A stretch of 64,000 bases of DNA from DASQMT01 sp963827335. Its GTDB lineage: Bacteria; Actinomycetota; Thermoleophilia; Solirubrobacterales; Solirubrobacteraceae. Of the stretch, positions 49,987 through 57,284 are shown piece by piece; position 1 is the stretch's first letter, and each line of letters opens with the position of its first letter. The notes beneath the pieces were generated by a model that saw nothing but the letters and a program-made list of their open reading frames with translations, ran no database searches and was not told the origin of the DNA. The stretch spans positions 248,001 to 312,000 of the forward strand of contig CAWHAP010000007.1 of assembly GCA_963827335.1 (NCBI GenBank), read 5' to 3'. The position numbers and the translations under genes are program-made.

Positions 49987-52899
49987 TCAGCCGCAGCCCG
50001 TGTTGTTGCCGCAGCTCGAGCACGTGTAGCAGGAGCCGGTGCGCTGCATCATCCCGCCGCACTGGGCGCAGGCCGGACCGAGGTCCAGGCCGACCATCCG
50101 CGCCGGATGGACCGGCGGGGAGTCGGTGAGCGCGGCCGTGGGCGGCTGGACGTCGCCCGGCTGCACCGGTGGTGCGGGCGGGGCGCCCTGGGCGCCGGCG
50201 GTCGGCTGGTCGGCCGCCGGGGCGCCGTTGGCCTTGGGCGCGCCGTTCGTGCCGCCGGGGACGGCCGCCGCGGCCTGCTCGCCCGAGCGCCGCGCGCGGA
50301 CCTCCGGCGTGAGGATGCCCAGGTCCTCCTGCGTCTCGGCGTCGAGGAACCGCGAGGCGAGCCAGCGCATGATGTAGTCGGGCATCGACTTGGCGAACGG
50401 GATCTCCGGGTTGGTGGTGATCCCCTCCGGCTCGAAGCGCATGTAGGCGAACTTGCGCACGAGCGTCTCGAGCGGCACGCCGTACTGCAGCGCGATCGAG
50501 ATCGCCGTCGCGAACGAGTTCATCATGCCGCGGAGGGTCGAGCCCTCCTTGCCGATGTCGGTCAGGAAGATCTCCCCGACCGTCCCGTCCTCGTACATGC
50601 CGGCGGTGATGTAGCCCTCGTGGCCGCCGAGCGAGAACTTGTGCGTGATCGACTGGCGCTCCCGCGGCATCCGCTTGCGCGCCGGGCCGGCGTCGGCCCG
50701 CACCTCGGCGACGGCCGCGTTCACGGCCTCCTCGACGCGCGCGCGGACGAGCGCCTCGACCTCCTCCTCGGAGAAGCCCTGCACGACGACGGGCTTCGCG
50801 TCCTGCGCGTCGGTGCGCAGCGCCTGCGCCGTCTTCGAGCCGTCGCGGTAGATCGCCAGCGCCTTGACGCCGAGCCGCCAGGCCTGCAGGTAGGCGTCGG
50901 CGATGTCCTCGACCGAGGCCGACTGCGGCAGGTTGACCGTCTTGGAGATCGCGCCCGAGAGGAACGGCTGGACCGCGCCCATCATCTTGATGTGGCCCAT
51001 GTGCGAGATGGCCCGCGAGCCGACGGCCACGTCGAACACCGACAGGTGCTCCTCGGCCAGGCCGGGCGCGTCGACGATCGTGCCGTGCTCGTTGATGTGC
51101 GCCTCGATCTGCTCGACCTGCTGGTCGGAGTAGCCGAGCGTGCGCAGCGCCATCGGCACGGTGCGGTTGACGATCGTCATCGTCCCGCCGCCGACGAGCT
51201 CCTTGTACTTGACGAGCGAGAAGTCGGGCTCGACGCCCGTCGTATCGCAGTCCATCAGGAACGAGATCGTCCCCGTGGGCGCGAGCACCGTGGCCTGCGC
51301 GTTGCGGTAGCCGTAGAGCTCGCCGAGCGCGACGGCCTCGTTCCACGTGTCGCGCGACGCGGCGAGCAGCGCCTCGTCGTCGCAGCTCGCGTCCGGGATC
51401 GCGTACGACGCGTCGCGGTGCATGCGCATGACGTTGTTGTGCGCCTCGCGGTTCTCGGCGTAGCGGTCGTACGGCCCGATGCCCGCGGCGATCTTCGCCG
51501 ACTGCAGGTACGCCCGGCCGGTCATGAGCGCCGTGATCGACGCGGCGATGCCGCGCCCGCCGTCGGAGTCGTAGGCGAGCCCGTTCGCCATCAGGAAGGC
51601 GCCGAGGTTGGCGTAGCCGAGCCCGAGCTGGCGGAAGGCGCGCGCGTTGCGGCCGATCTCCTCCGTCGGGTAGCTCGACGGCCCGACGACGATCTCCTGC
51701 GCGAGGAGGACGATGTCGACCGTGTGGTTGAACCGCTCGACGTCGAGCGTGCCGTCGGGGCGGCGGAACTTCATCAGGTTCAGCGACGCGAGGTTGCACG
51801 CCGAGTCGTCGACGTGCATGTACTCCGAGCACGGGTTCGACGCGTTGATCCGCCCGGAGTTGGGCGACGTGTGCCACTGGTTGATGATCGTGTCGTACTG
51901 GACGCCCGGGTCGGCGCAGCGCCACGCCGCCTCGGAGATCTCGCGCATCAGCTCGCGCGCCGGCAGCGTCTCGGTCGGCTCGCCCGTCGAGCGGGCGATC
52001 AGGCTCCACTCGAGGTCGTGCTCGACCGCGTGCATGAACTCGTCCGTGAGCCGGACCGAGTTGTTCGCGTTCTGGTACTGGATCGAGGTGAAGCCGTCGC
52101 CGTCGATCGACATGTCGAACCCGGCGTCGCGCAGCGCGGCGGCCTTGTCCTCCTCCTTGGCCTTGCACCAGATGAACTCGCGGATGTCCGGGTGGTCGAC
52201 GTCGAGCACGACCATCTTGGCCGCGCGGCGCGTCTTGCCCCCCGACTTGATCGTGCCGGCCCACGCGTCGGCGCCGCGCATGAAGGAGACCGGCCCGGAC
52301 GCGGTGCCGCCCTTGGACAGCGGTTCCATCGACCCGCGGATGTTCGACAGGTTGATCCCGGAGCCGGACCCGCCGCGGAAGATCTTGCCCTCCTTGGTGT
52401 TCCAGTCGAGGATCGACTCCATCGTGTCCTGCACGGAGAGGATGAAGCAGGCCGAGCACTGCGGCTGCTCCTCGAATCCGACGTTGAACCACACGGGCGA
52501 GTTGAAGGCCGCGAGCTGGTTGAGCAGGATGTGCGTCAGCTCTGCCTCGAAGGTGTCGCCGTCCTCGGCGGTCGCGAAGTAGCCGCGCTGCCGGCCCCAG
52601 TCGGCGATCGTCCCGGCCACGCGGGCGACCATCTGCTTGACCGAGCGCTCGCGCGCGGGCGAGTCCAGCTGCCCGCGGAAGTACTTCTGGGCGACGATGT
52701 TCGTGGCGTTCTGCGACCAGGACGCCGGGAACTCGACGTCCTTCTGCTCGAAGACGCTGCCGATCCTCGCGTCACGGAGCTCCCAGTCCACGGCGTCGAA
52801 CGGATGCATCCCTGGCTGGGTGAACAGACGCCGCACGCTGAGCGCCTCGCCGGCGCGAGTATCGGTTCTGACAGCGGTTTGCGGGGTCTGCTGCTCCAT
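49987..52899 (-). CDS. nrdJ: Adenosylcobalamin-dependent ribonucleotide reductase, class II
   Basis: The protein is 970 residues long. It reduces ribonucleotides to deoxyribonucleotides using coenzyme B12. The catalytic core shows CSACF near C148-C151, NPCSE in SGRINASNPCSEY, the ACNLASLNL barrel strand and APTGTISFLMDCD. Residues of about 690-830 form the second module (HKFSLGGHEGYITAGMYEDG). A Pro/Ala-rich linker leads to a cysteine-rich tail, CAQCGGMMQRTGSCYTC and more, which is a zinc ribbon and shuttle. The start MEQQTPQ is set by AAGGAG 9 nt upstream. No B12 riboswitch could be recognised in the 170-base leader region. No class I nrdAB is present in the window. Confidence 0.97.
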   Translation of the reverse strand: MEQQTPQTAVRTDTRAGEALSVRRLFTQPGMHPFDAVDWELRDARIGSVFEQKDVEFPASWSQNATNIVAQKYFRGQLDSPARERSVKQMVARVAGTIADWGRQRGYFATAEDGDTFEAELTHILLNQLAAFNSPVWFNVGFEEQPQCSACFILSVQDTMESILDWNTKEGKIFRGGSGSGINLSNIRGSMEPLSKGGTASGPVSFMRGADAWAGTIKSGGKTRRAAKMVVLDVDHPDIREFIWCKAKEEDKAAALRDAGFDMSIDGDGFTSIQYQNANNSVRLTDEFMHAVEHDLEWSLIARSTGEPTETLPARELMREISEAAWRCADPGVQYDTIINQWHTSPNSGRINASNPCSEYMHVDDSACNLASLNLMKFRRPDGTLDVERFNHTVDIVLLAQEIVVGPSSYPTEEIGRNARAFRQLGLGYANLGAFLMANGLAYDSDGGRGIAASITALMTGRAYLQSAKIAAGIGPYDRYAENREAHNNVMRMHRDASYAIPDASCDDEALLAASRDTWNEAVALGELYGYRNAQATVLAPTGTISFLMDCDTTGVEPDFSLVKYKELVGGGTMTIVNRTVPMALRTLGYSDQQVEQIEAHINEHGTIVDAPGLAEEHLSVFDVAVGSRAISHMGHIKMMGAVQPFLSGAISKTVNLPQSASVEDIADAYLQAWRLGVKALAIYRDGSKTAQALRTDAQDAKPVVVQGFSEEEVEALVRARVEEAVNAAVAEVRADAGPARKRMPRERQSITHKFSLGGHEGYITAGMYEDGTVGEIFLTDIGKEGSTLRGMMNSFATAISIALQYGVPLETLVRKFAYMRFEPEGITTNPEIPFAKSMPDYIMRWLASRFLDAETQEDLGILTPEVRARRSGEQAAAAVPGGTNGAPKANGAPAADQPTAGAQGAPPAPPVQPGDVQPPTAALTDSPPVHPARMVGLDLGPACAQCGGMMQRTGSCYTCSSCGNNTGCG

Positions 52900-53015
52900 G
52901 AGCGTGAGCTCCTTCCAAGTCTGTCCGCCTGGCGGGCCGGGAGCGACGGCGAGGCGGGTGTGCGGGTTGGGGAGTGTCCGCCTCGGTCCGGACGGAAAAC
53001 CCCCGTTTCGCCTGC

Positions 53016-53038
53016 AGTGAAGCGCTGACGCGCTTACT
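53016..53038. promoter_or_regulatory. Dyad in the nrdJ upstream region
   Basis: AGTGAAGCGC and GCGCTTACT form an imperfect inverted repeat around TGAC, about 117 bases before the nrdJ start. It may bind a regulator. It does not match the published NrdR box pattern that I know. Confidence 0.35.
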
Positions 53039-53069
53039 TCGGCGACGTTACGTCCGCACGTTGGGCGGT

Positions 53070-53831
53070 TTACCTCCCGACGCGGATCCAGTCGGCGAAA
53101 TCACCCCACGTGCCGCCGATGCGGAACGTCGCCTCGCGCCACGCCCGGCGGACGCCCGCGAGCCGCGCGTCGGCCCATCCGAGCCGGCTGAGCGCCGCGT
53201 AGGCGAAAGCCAGCAGCGCGACGAGCGCGGCGAGCCCGGCGAGCACGAGCAGGGCGGCCGGCAGGCGGTCGTCCTCGTTCGCGTAGACCGGCTCCGGGGG
53301 CGCGCCCGACGGCTCGGCGGGCGCCGCCGGGGCGGGGGTGGTGGCCGGCGGCACCGGGGTGATCTCGGGGTTCAGCGGGGTCACGTCCTCCGCGCCCGGA
53401 GGATCGTTGCCGCCGCCGGGCGGGAGCGGCGTGACCGAGCCGATGCTGTCGTCGCCCGTGTCCGGCGCGGGCGTCGACGTCGGGACCGGCGCCGGCGTGC
53501 TCGTCGGCGCCGCGGTCGGGGACGGCGTGGCGGTGGGCGTCGGCTCGGCCTCGTCGCAGTCGTCGGCCTCGTGCTGCTCGATCCCGGCCTCGAGCGCCGG
53601 GCGCAGGTCCGGGGTCTCCACGTCGGCGGTGTCGGGCAGCTGGTCGAGCGTCTTCTTCAGCGCCCGCTTCGAGTGGTCGCACGCCTCGATGACGCCGTCG
53701 TCGCGGTAGTCCTCGTAGATCTCCTGGACCGCCTTGCCCCGTTCGGGGTCATCGTCCTGCGCCCGCGCGGCGACCGCGCAGACCAGGAGCACGAGGAGGG
53801 CCGCGAGGCCTGCTGCGATGCGCGTTCGCAC
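53070..53831 (-). CDS. Exported or membrane-anchored Pro/Thr-rich protein, function unknown
   Basis: The protein is 253 residues long. A signal peptide covers about 1-25 (GLAALLVLLVCAVAARA). A charged region with two or three cysteines (about 26-105) precedes a long Pro/Thr/Ser/Ala-rich stretch (about 106-185), which looks like a wall-spanning or glycosylated stalk. A second helix (LPAALLVLAGLAALVALLAFAYAAL, split here as residues about 193-217) precedes a basic tail. I choose GTG 53831 because TAGAAT stands exactly 7 nt upstream; ATG 53840 lies inside that hexamer. The family is not recognised. Confidence 0.65.
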   Translation of the reverse strand: MRTRIAAGLAALLVLLVCAVAARAQDDDPERGKAVQEIYEDYRDDGVIEACDHSKRALKKTLDQLPDTADVETPDLRPALEAGIEQHEADDCDEAEPTPTATPSPTAAPTSTPAPVPTSTPAPDTGDDSIGSVTPLPPGGGNDPPGAEDVTPLNPEITPVPPATTPAPAAPAEPSGAPPEPVYANEDDRLPAALLVLAGLAALVALLAFAYAALSRLGWADARLAGVRRAWREATFRIGGTWGDFADWIRVGR

Positions 53832-53838
53832 CCCCTCC

Positions 53839-53848
53839 ATTCTACGAT
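53839..53848. promoter_or_regulatory. Overlapping divergent hexamers TAGAAT (-) and TACGAT (+)
   Basis: TAGAAT on the minus strand (53839-53844) stands 7 nt before the GTG at 53831. TACGAT on the plus strand (53843-53848) stands 8 nt before the galE ATG. The hexamers share two bases. Confidence 0.5.
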
Positions 53849-53856
53849 GCGCGCGC

Positions 53857-54831
53857 ATGAGGGTCCTGGTCACGGGCGGCGCCGGCTACATCGGCTCGGT
53901 GGTCGCCGCGCAGCTGCTCGCGGCGGGCCACGAGGTGGTCGTGCTCGACGACCTCTCGCGCGGCCACGCCGCCGCGATCCCGGCCGGCGCGCGGCACGTG
54001 GCGGCGTCGCTCAACGAGCGCGGGTCGCTGGACGCGCCGCTGGCGGGCGGGATCGACGCCGTCGTGCACTTCGCCGCCCTGTCGCTCGTCGCCGAGTCGG
54101 TCGAGCACCCCGAGCGCTACTGGCACAACAACGTCGGCGGCACGCGCAACCTGCTCGACGCGATGCGCGCGGCCGGGGTCGGCCGGATCGTGTTCTCCTC
54201 CACCGCGGCGACCTACGGCGACCCGGCGTCGCTCCCGATCGCCGAGGACGACCCGACGGCGCCCGTCAACGCGTACGGCGCCTCCAAGCTGGCCGTCGAC
54301 CTGATGCTGCGCGACGAGTGCGTCGCGCACGGGCTGGCGGCCGCGTCGCTGCGCTACTTCAACGTCGCCGGGGCGAGCCGCGGCTGCGGCGAGGACCACG
54401 ACCCGGAGACGCACCTGATCCCCCTCGTGCTGCGCGCGGCGGCCGGCGAGCGCGAGCACATCACCGTGTTCGGCACGGACTACGACACGCGCGACGGCAC
54501 CGCGGTGCGCGACTACATCCACGTCGAGGACCTCGGCGCGGCGCACCTGCTCGCGCTCGACCGCGTGCGGGCCGGCGCGCACCGCGTGTTCAACCTGGGC
54601 ACGGGGGACGGGTACACGGTCCGCGAGGTGATCGACGCGGCGCGGCGCGTCACCGGCTGCGCCATCCCCGTTCGCGAGGAGGGCCGCCGGGCCGGCGACC
54701 CGCCGCAGCTCGTGGCGTCCAACGCGCGCGCCCGCGCAGAGCTGGGCTGGACCCCCGCGCGCGGGCTCGACGAGATGATCGCCGACGCCTGGGCGTGGCA
54801 CCGGGCGCACCCGCGGGGCTACGCGGACTGA
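53857..54831 (+). CDS. galE: UDP-glucose 4-epimerase
   Basis: This 324-residue extended short-chain dehydrogenase starts VLVTGGAGYIGSVV, the NAD-binding GxxGxxG. The catalytic pair is Y140 and K144 in YGASK, with the serine/threonine in FSSTAATYG. The substrate side shows LRYFNVAGAS, DTRDGTAVRDYIHV and NLGTGDGYTV, which point to GalE. It interconverts UDP-glucose and UDP-galactose and could feed galactose into the surface glycan. The ATG follows TACGAT by 8 nt. The end overlaps the convergent tmk gene by 13 bases. Confidence 0.93.
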   Translation: MRVLVTGGAGYIGSVVAAQLLAAGHEVVVLDDLSRGHAAAIPAGARHVAASLNERGSLDAPLAGGIDAVVHFAALSLVAESVEHPERYWHNNVGGTRNLLDAMRAAGVGRIVFSSTAATYGDPASLPIAEDDPTAPVNAYGASKLAVDLMLRDECVAHGLAAASLRYFNVAGASRGCGEDHDPETHLIPLVLRAAAGEREHITVFGTDYDTRDGTAVRDYIHVEDLGAAHLLALDRVRAGAHRVFNLGTGDGYTVREVIDAARRVTGCAIPVREEGRRAGDPPQLVASNARARAELGWTPARGLDEMIADAWAWHRAHPRGYAD

Positions 54832-55451
54832 ACCAGCAGCGGCACGACCGCGGCGACGGCCTCGACCGTGACCGACCGCGGCGGGAGCGCGGCGTCGATG
54901 ACCGCGAACCGCTCCGGCTCGGCGGCGGCGAGCTCGTCGTAGGCGGCCGCAGCGGCGACGAAGAACCCGAGCTGCTCCTGCTCGAGCCGGTCGGCCGCGT
55001 CGCCGCGGCCGCCGGCGCGCGCCAGCCCCTCCCGCGGGTCGATGCGCAGCAGCAGCGTGCGGTCGGGGACGAGATCGCCGGTGGCGAAGGCGTTGAGGCG
55101 CCGGATCGTGTCGACGCCCAGCTCGCGGCCCGCGCCCTGGTAGGCGAGCGAGGAGTCGACGAAGCGGTCGAGCAGCACCCAGCGGCCGGCGGCGAGCAGC
55201 GGCTCGAGCCGCTCCTCCACCAGCTGCGCGCGCGCCGCGGCGTAGAGGAGCGCCTCGGCGCGCGGGCCGACGGTGAGCGCCGGGTCCTTGACGAGCGCGC
55301 GGATCCGCTCGGACAGCACGACCCCGCCGGGCTCGCGCAGCAGCTCCACGTCCTGCCCGAGCGCGCGCAGCGCCCCGGCCAGCGCGCCGGCCAGCGTCGT
55401 CTTGCCGGCACCGTCGAGGCCCTCGACGGTGATCAGGCGCCCGCGCGTCAC
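54819..55451 (-). CDS. tmk: Thymidylate kinase
   Basis: This 210-residue kinase starts GRLITVEGLDGAGKTT, with the P-loop near 9-18. VELLREPGGVVLSERIR and the DRFVDSSLAYQG motif are those of bacterial TMP kinases. The Arg-containing lid (DAADRLEQE) completes the site. It phosphorylates dTMP to dTDP, working next to nrdJ in dNTP supply. The GTG at 55451 is chosen because TACCGT lies 8 nt upstream; longer frames are antisense to holB. It is divergent from holB with only 28 bases between start codons. Confidence 0.93.
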   Translation of the reverse strand: MTRGRLITVEGLDGAGKTTLAGALAGALRALGQDVELLREPGGVVLSERIRALVKDPALTVGPRAEALLYAAARAQLVEERLEPLLAAGRWVLLDRFVDSSLAYQGAGRELGVDTIRRLNAFATGDLVPDRTLLLRIDPREGLARAGGRGDAADRLEQEQLGFFVAAAAAYDELAAAEPERFAVIDAALPPRSVTVEAVAAVVPLLVQSA

Positions 55452-55459
55452 GTCGCGGC

Positions 55460-55472
55460 ACGGTACTAGGCT
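55460..55472. promoter_or_regulatory. Adjacent divergent hexamers TACCGT (-) and TAGGCT (+)
   Basis: TACCGT on the minus strand (55460-55465) lies 8 nt before the tmk GTG. TAGGCT on the plus strand (55467-55472) lies 7 nt before the holB GTG. One base separates the two hexamers. Confidence 0.5.
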
Positions 55473-55479
55473 GCCGGGC

Positions 55480-56592
55480 GTGTCCGTCCTCGCCGCTCTG
55501 GAGCCCCACCCCCACGCCGCGGCGGTGCTCGGCGCGGCCGCCGGGGGCCGCCCGTCGCACGCGTACCTCCTGCACGGCCCGGCGGGGAGCGGCAAGCGGG
55601 CCGCCGCGCGCGCGGTCGCCGCCGAGCTGCTCGCGCGCGGCGCCCCCGATCCCGCCGGCGCGCGCACCCGCGCCGAGCACGGCACCCACCCCGACCTCAC
55701 GTGGGTCGCCCCGAGCGGCGCCCACGAGATGCTGCGCCGCGACGTGGACGAGGCGATCGTCGCCGCCGCCGCGCGCACGCCGTTCGAAGCCGGCTTCCGC
55801 GTCTTCGTGCTCGAGCGCGCCGACACGATGAACGACGAGGCCGCCAACGCGCTGCTCAAGACGCTCGAGGAGCCGGCGGACTACGTCGTCCTCCTGCTGC
55901 TCACCGACCGGCCCACCCAGGTGCTGCCGACGATCGCCTCGCGCTGCCAGCCCGTCCGCTTCGACGCGCCCGCGCCGGAGGCGCTCGCCGCCCGGCTCGA
56001 GTCGCGTGGCGCCGCCCCCGAGCAGGCCAGGACCGCCGCGCGGCTCTCGCTCGGCGACGGGGAGCGGGCGCTCGCGCTCGCCCTCGGCGACGGCCCCGCC
56101 CTGCGCGCCCGCGCCGAGGCCTTCGCGCGCGCCCCGCTGGCCGGCCGGATCGGCGCCGAGCGTCCCTGGCTCGCCCTGCTCGACGCGGCGGCGCAGCGCG
56201 GCGCCGCCGCCCGCGCCGCGCACGAGGAGCGGCTCGTCGAGGAGCTGCAGTTCCTGCCCCGCAAGGAGCACAAGCGGCGCGAGACCGAGATCGGAGAGCA
56301 GGCGCGCCGCGCGGACCGCCGCGCGCAGACCGCCGCGCTCGACCACGGGCTCCAGCTCGCCGGCCTGTGGTACCGCGATCTCGCCTGCGTGGCCGCCGGC
56401 GTCCCGGAGCTGGCGCACCACGCCGATCGCGCCGCCGAGCTGGCGGCCGACGCCGAGGGGCGCGGCCTGGCGGCGTTCCACGCGGCCGCCGAGCTCGTCG
56501 ACGACGCGCGCGCCCGGCTCGCGCTCAACGTGAGCTACGACCTCGCGTGCGAGGCGCTCGCGTTCCGGCTCGAGCGCCTGTTCGCCGCCTGA
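55480..56592 (+). CDS. holB: DNA polymerase III delta-prime subunit
   Basis: This 370-residue AAA+ clamp-loader subunit has Walker A HGPAGSGKRAAA near 32-43. It also has VFVLERADTMNDEAANALLKTLEEP (adjacent parts, Walker B/sensor region), and the arginine-finger SRC motif in IASRCQPVRF. The GTG start is supported by TAGGCT 7 nt upstream. Tmk next to HolB is a common bacterial arrangement, though normally in one operon; here the two are divergent. Confidence 0.9.
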   Translation: MSVLAALEPHPHAAAVLGAAAGGRPSHAYLLHGPAGSGKRAAARAVAAELLARGAPDPAGARTRAEHGTHPDLTWVAPSGAHEMLRRDVDEAIVAAAARTPFEAGFRVFVLERADTMNDEAANALLKTLEEPADYVVLLLLTDRPTQVLPTIASRCQPVRFDAPAPEALAARLESRGAAPEQARTAARLSLGDGERALALALGDGPALRARAEAFARAPLAGRIGAERPWLALLDAAAQRGAAARAAHEERLVEELQFLPRKEHKRRETEIGEQARRADRRAQTAALDHGLQLAGLWYRDLACVAAGVPELAHHADRAAELAADAEGRGLAAFHAAAELVDDARARLALNVSYDLACEALAFRLERLFAA

Positions 56593-56599
56593 CGTTAGA

Positions 56600-56615
56600 C
56601 CGGACCACGGTCCGG
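56600..56615. promoter_or_regulatory. Perfect palindrome in the DoxX leader
   Basis: CCGGACC-AC-GGTCCGG is a 7-bp perfect inverted repeat that starts 8 bases after the holB stop and 41 before the DoxX ATG. It could be an operator or a weak terminator. Confidence 0.4.
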
Positions 56616-56655
56616 GTAGGTCTCGAGGAGCAGACCCTCCCCGGAAGGATCGACC

Positions 56656-57210
56656 ATGAAGCTCGGCATCACCCTCCTGCGCGCGACCGTCGGCGGCATC
56701 TTCTTCGCCCACGGCGCCCAGAAGCTCTTCGGCTGGTTCGGCGGCCACGGCCTCGAGGCGACGGGCCAGGCCTTCGACGGAATGGGGATGAAGCCCGGGC
56801 GGCGCAACGCGCTGCTCGCCGGCACGGCCGAGGCGGGCGGCGGCGCGCTGATCGCCACCGGCCTCCTCACCCCGCTCGGCTCCGCCGCCGTGATCGGCGT
56901 GATGGGCCAGGCGGTGCGCATGGTGCACAAGGAGAAGGGCTTCTTCGTCACCGAGGGCGGCTACGAGTACAACCTCGCGCTCGTCGTCGCGGCGGTGGCG
57001 ATCGCCGACGCCGGCCCCGGCCCCATCTCGCTGGACCGCGTGCTCGGCACGGAGCGCTCCGGCCCGCTGTGGGCCCTCGCCGCGCTCGGCGCCGGCCTCG
57101 CCGGCCCGCGGCTGCTCGAGCGGCTCGCGCCGCCCGCCGAGGCGCCCGCGCCCGAGCCCCCGCGCTTCACGCGCGAGCAGGAGGCGCAGCCGGCCCCCGC
57201 GGCCGCCTGA
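56656..57210 (+). CDS. DoxX family membrane protein
   Basis: The protein is 184 residues long with four predicted helices. The N-terminal ATVGGIFFAHGAQKLFGWFGG is the DoxX signature, followed by GTAEAGGGALIATGLLTPLG. The C-terminal 30 residues are Pro/Ala-rich. DoxX proteins are linked to thiosulfate or thiol oxidation and to oxidative-stress responses, but the exact role here is unknown. The ATG is preceded by GAAGGA at a good distance. It is probably regulated through the palindrome upstream. Confidence 0.88.
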   Translation: MKLGITLLRATVGGIFFAHGAQKLFGWFGGHGLEATGQAFDGMGMKPGRRNALLAGTAEAGGGALIATGLLTPLGSAAVIGVMGQAVRMVHKEKGFFVTEGGYEYNLALVVAAVAIADAGPGPISLDRVLGTERSGPLWALAALGAGLAGPRLLERLAPPAEAPAPEPPRFTREQEAQPAPAAA

Positions 57211-57229
57211 CGCCGCAGCGCCCTTGCGC

Positions 57230-57269
57230 TGATATATCAACTCGTGAACAATTGGCGCCCTCATAACCT
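57230..57269 (+). promoter_or_regulatory. AT-rich promoter region with TGATATATCA palindrome
   Basis: TGATATATCA (57230-57239) is a perfect 10-bp palindrome in otherwise very GC-rich DNA. CAATTG follows at 57250-57255, and a TAACCT hexamer (57264-57269) lies 15 nt before the ATG. The palindrome is a candidate repressor site. Confidence 0.4.
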
Positions 57270-57284
57270 CGGGGGGAGGACTCC

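Noticed and set aside
52900..53069. Cobalamin riboswitch upstream of nrdJ
   Set aside because: I looked for the B12-box type conserved segment and the usual flanking stems and could not recognise them. Only an imperfect dyad remains.
53842..57264. Very long minus-strand open frames, such as 53842-57264, 14754-17831 and 57261-59804
   Set aside because: They are antisense or out-of-frame shadows of clear genes (galE, holB, DoxX, GT4 and phosphatase). Their translations are Arg/Ala/Gly/Pro-rich without domains, as expected in GC-rich DNA.
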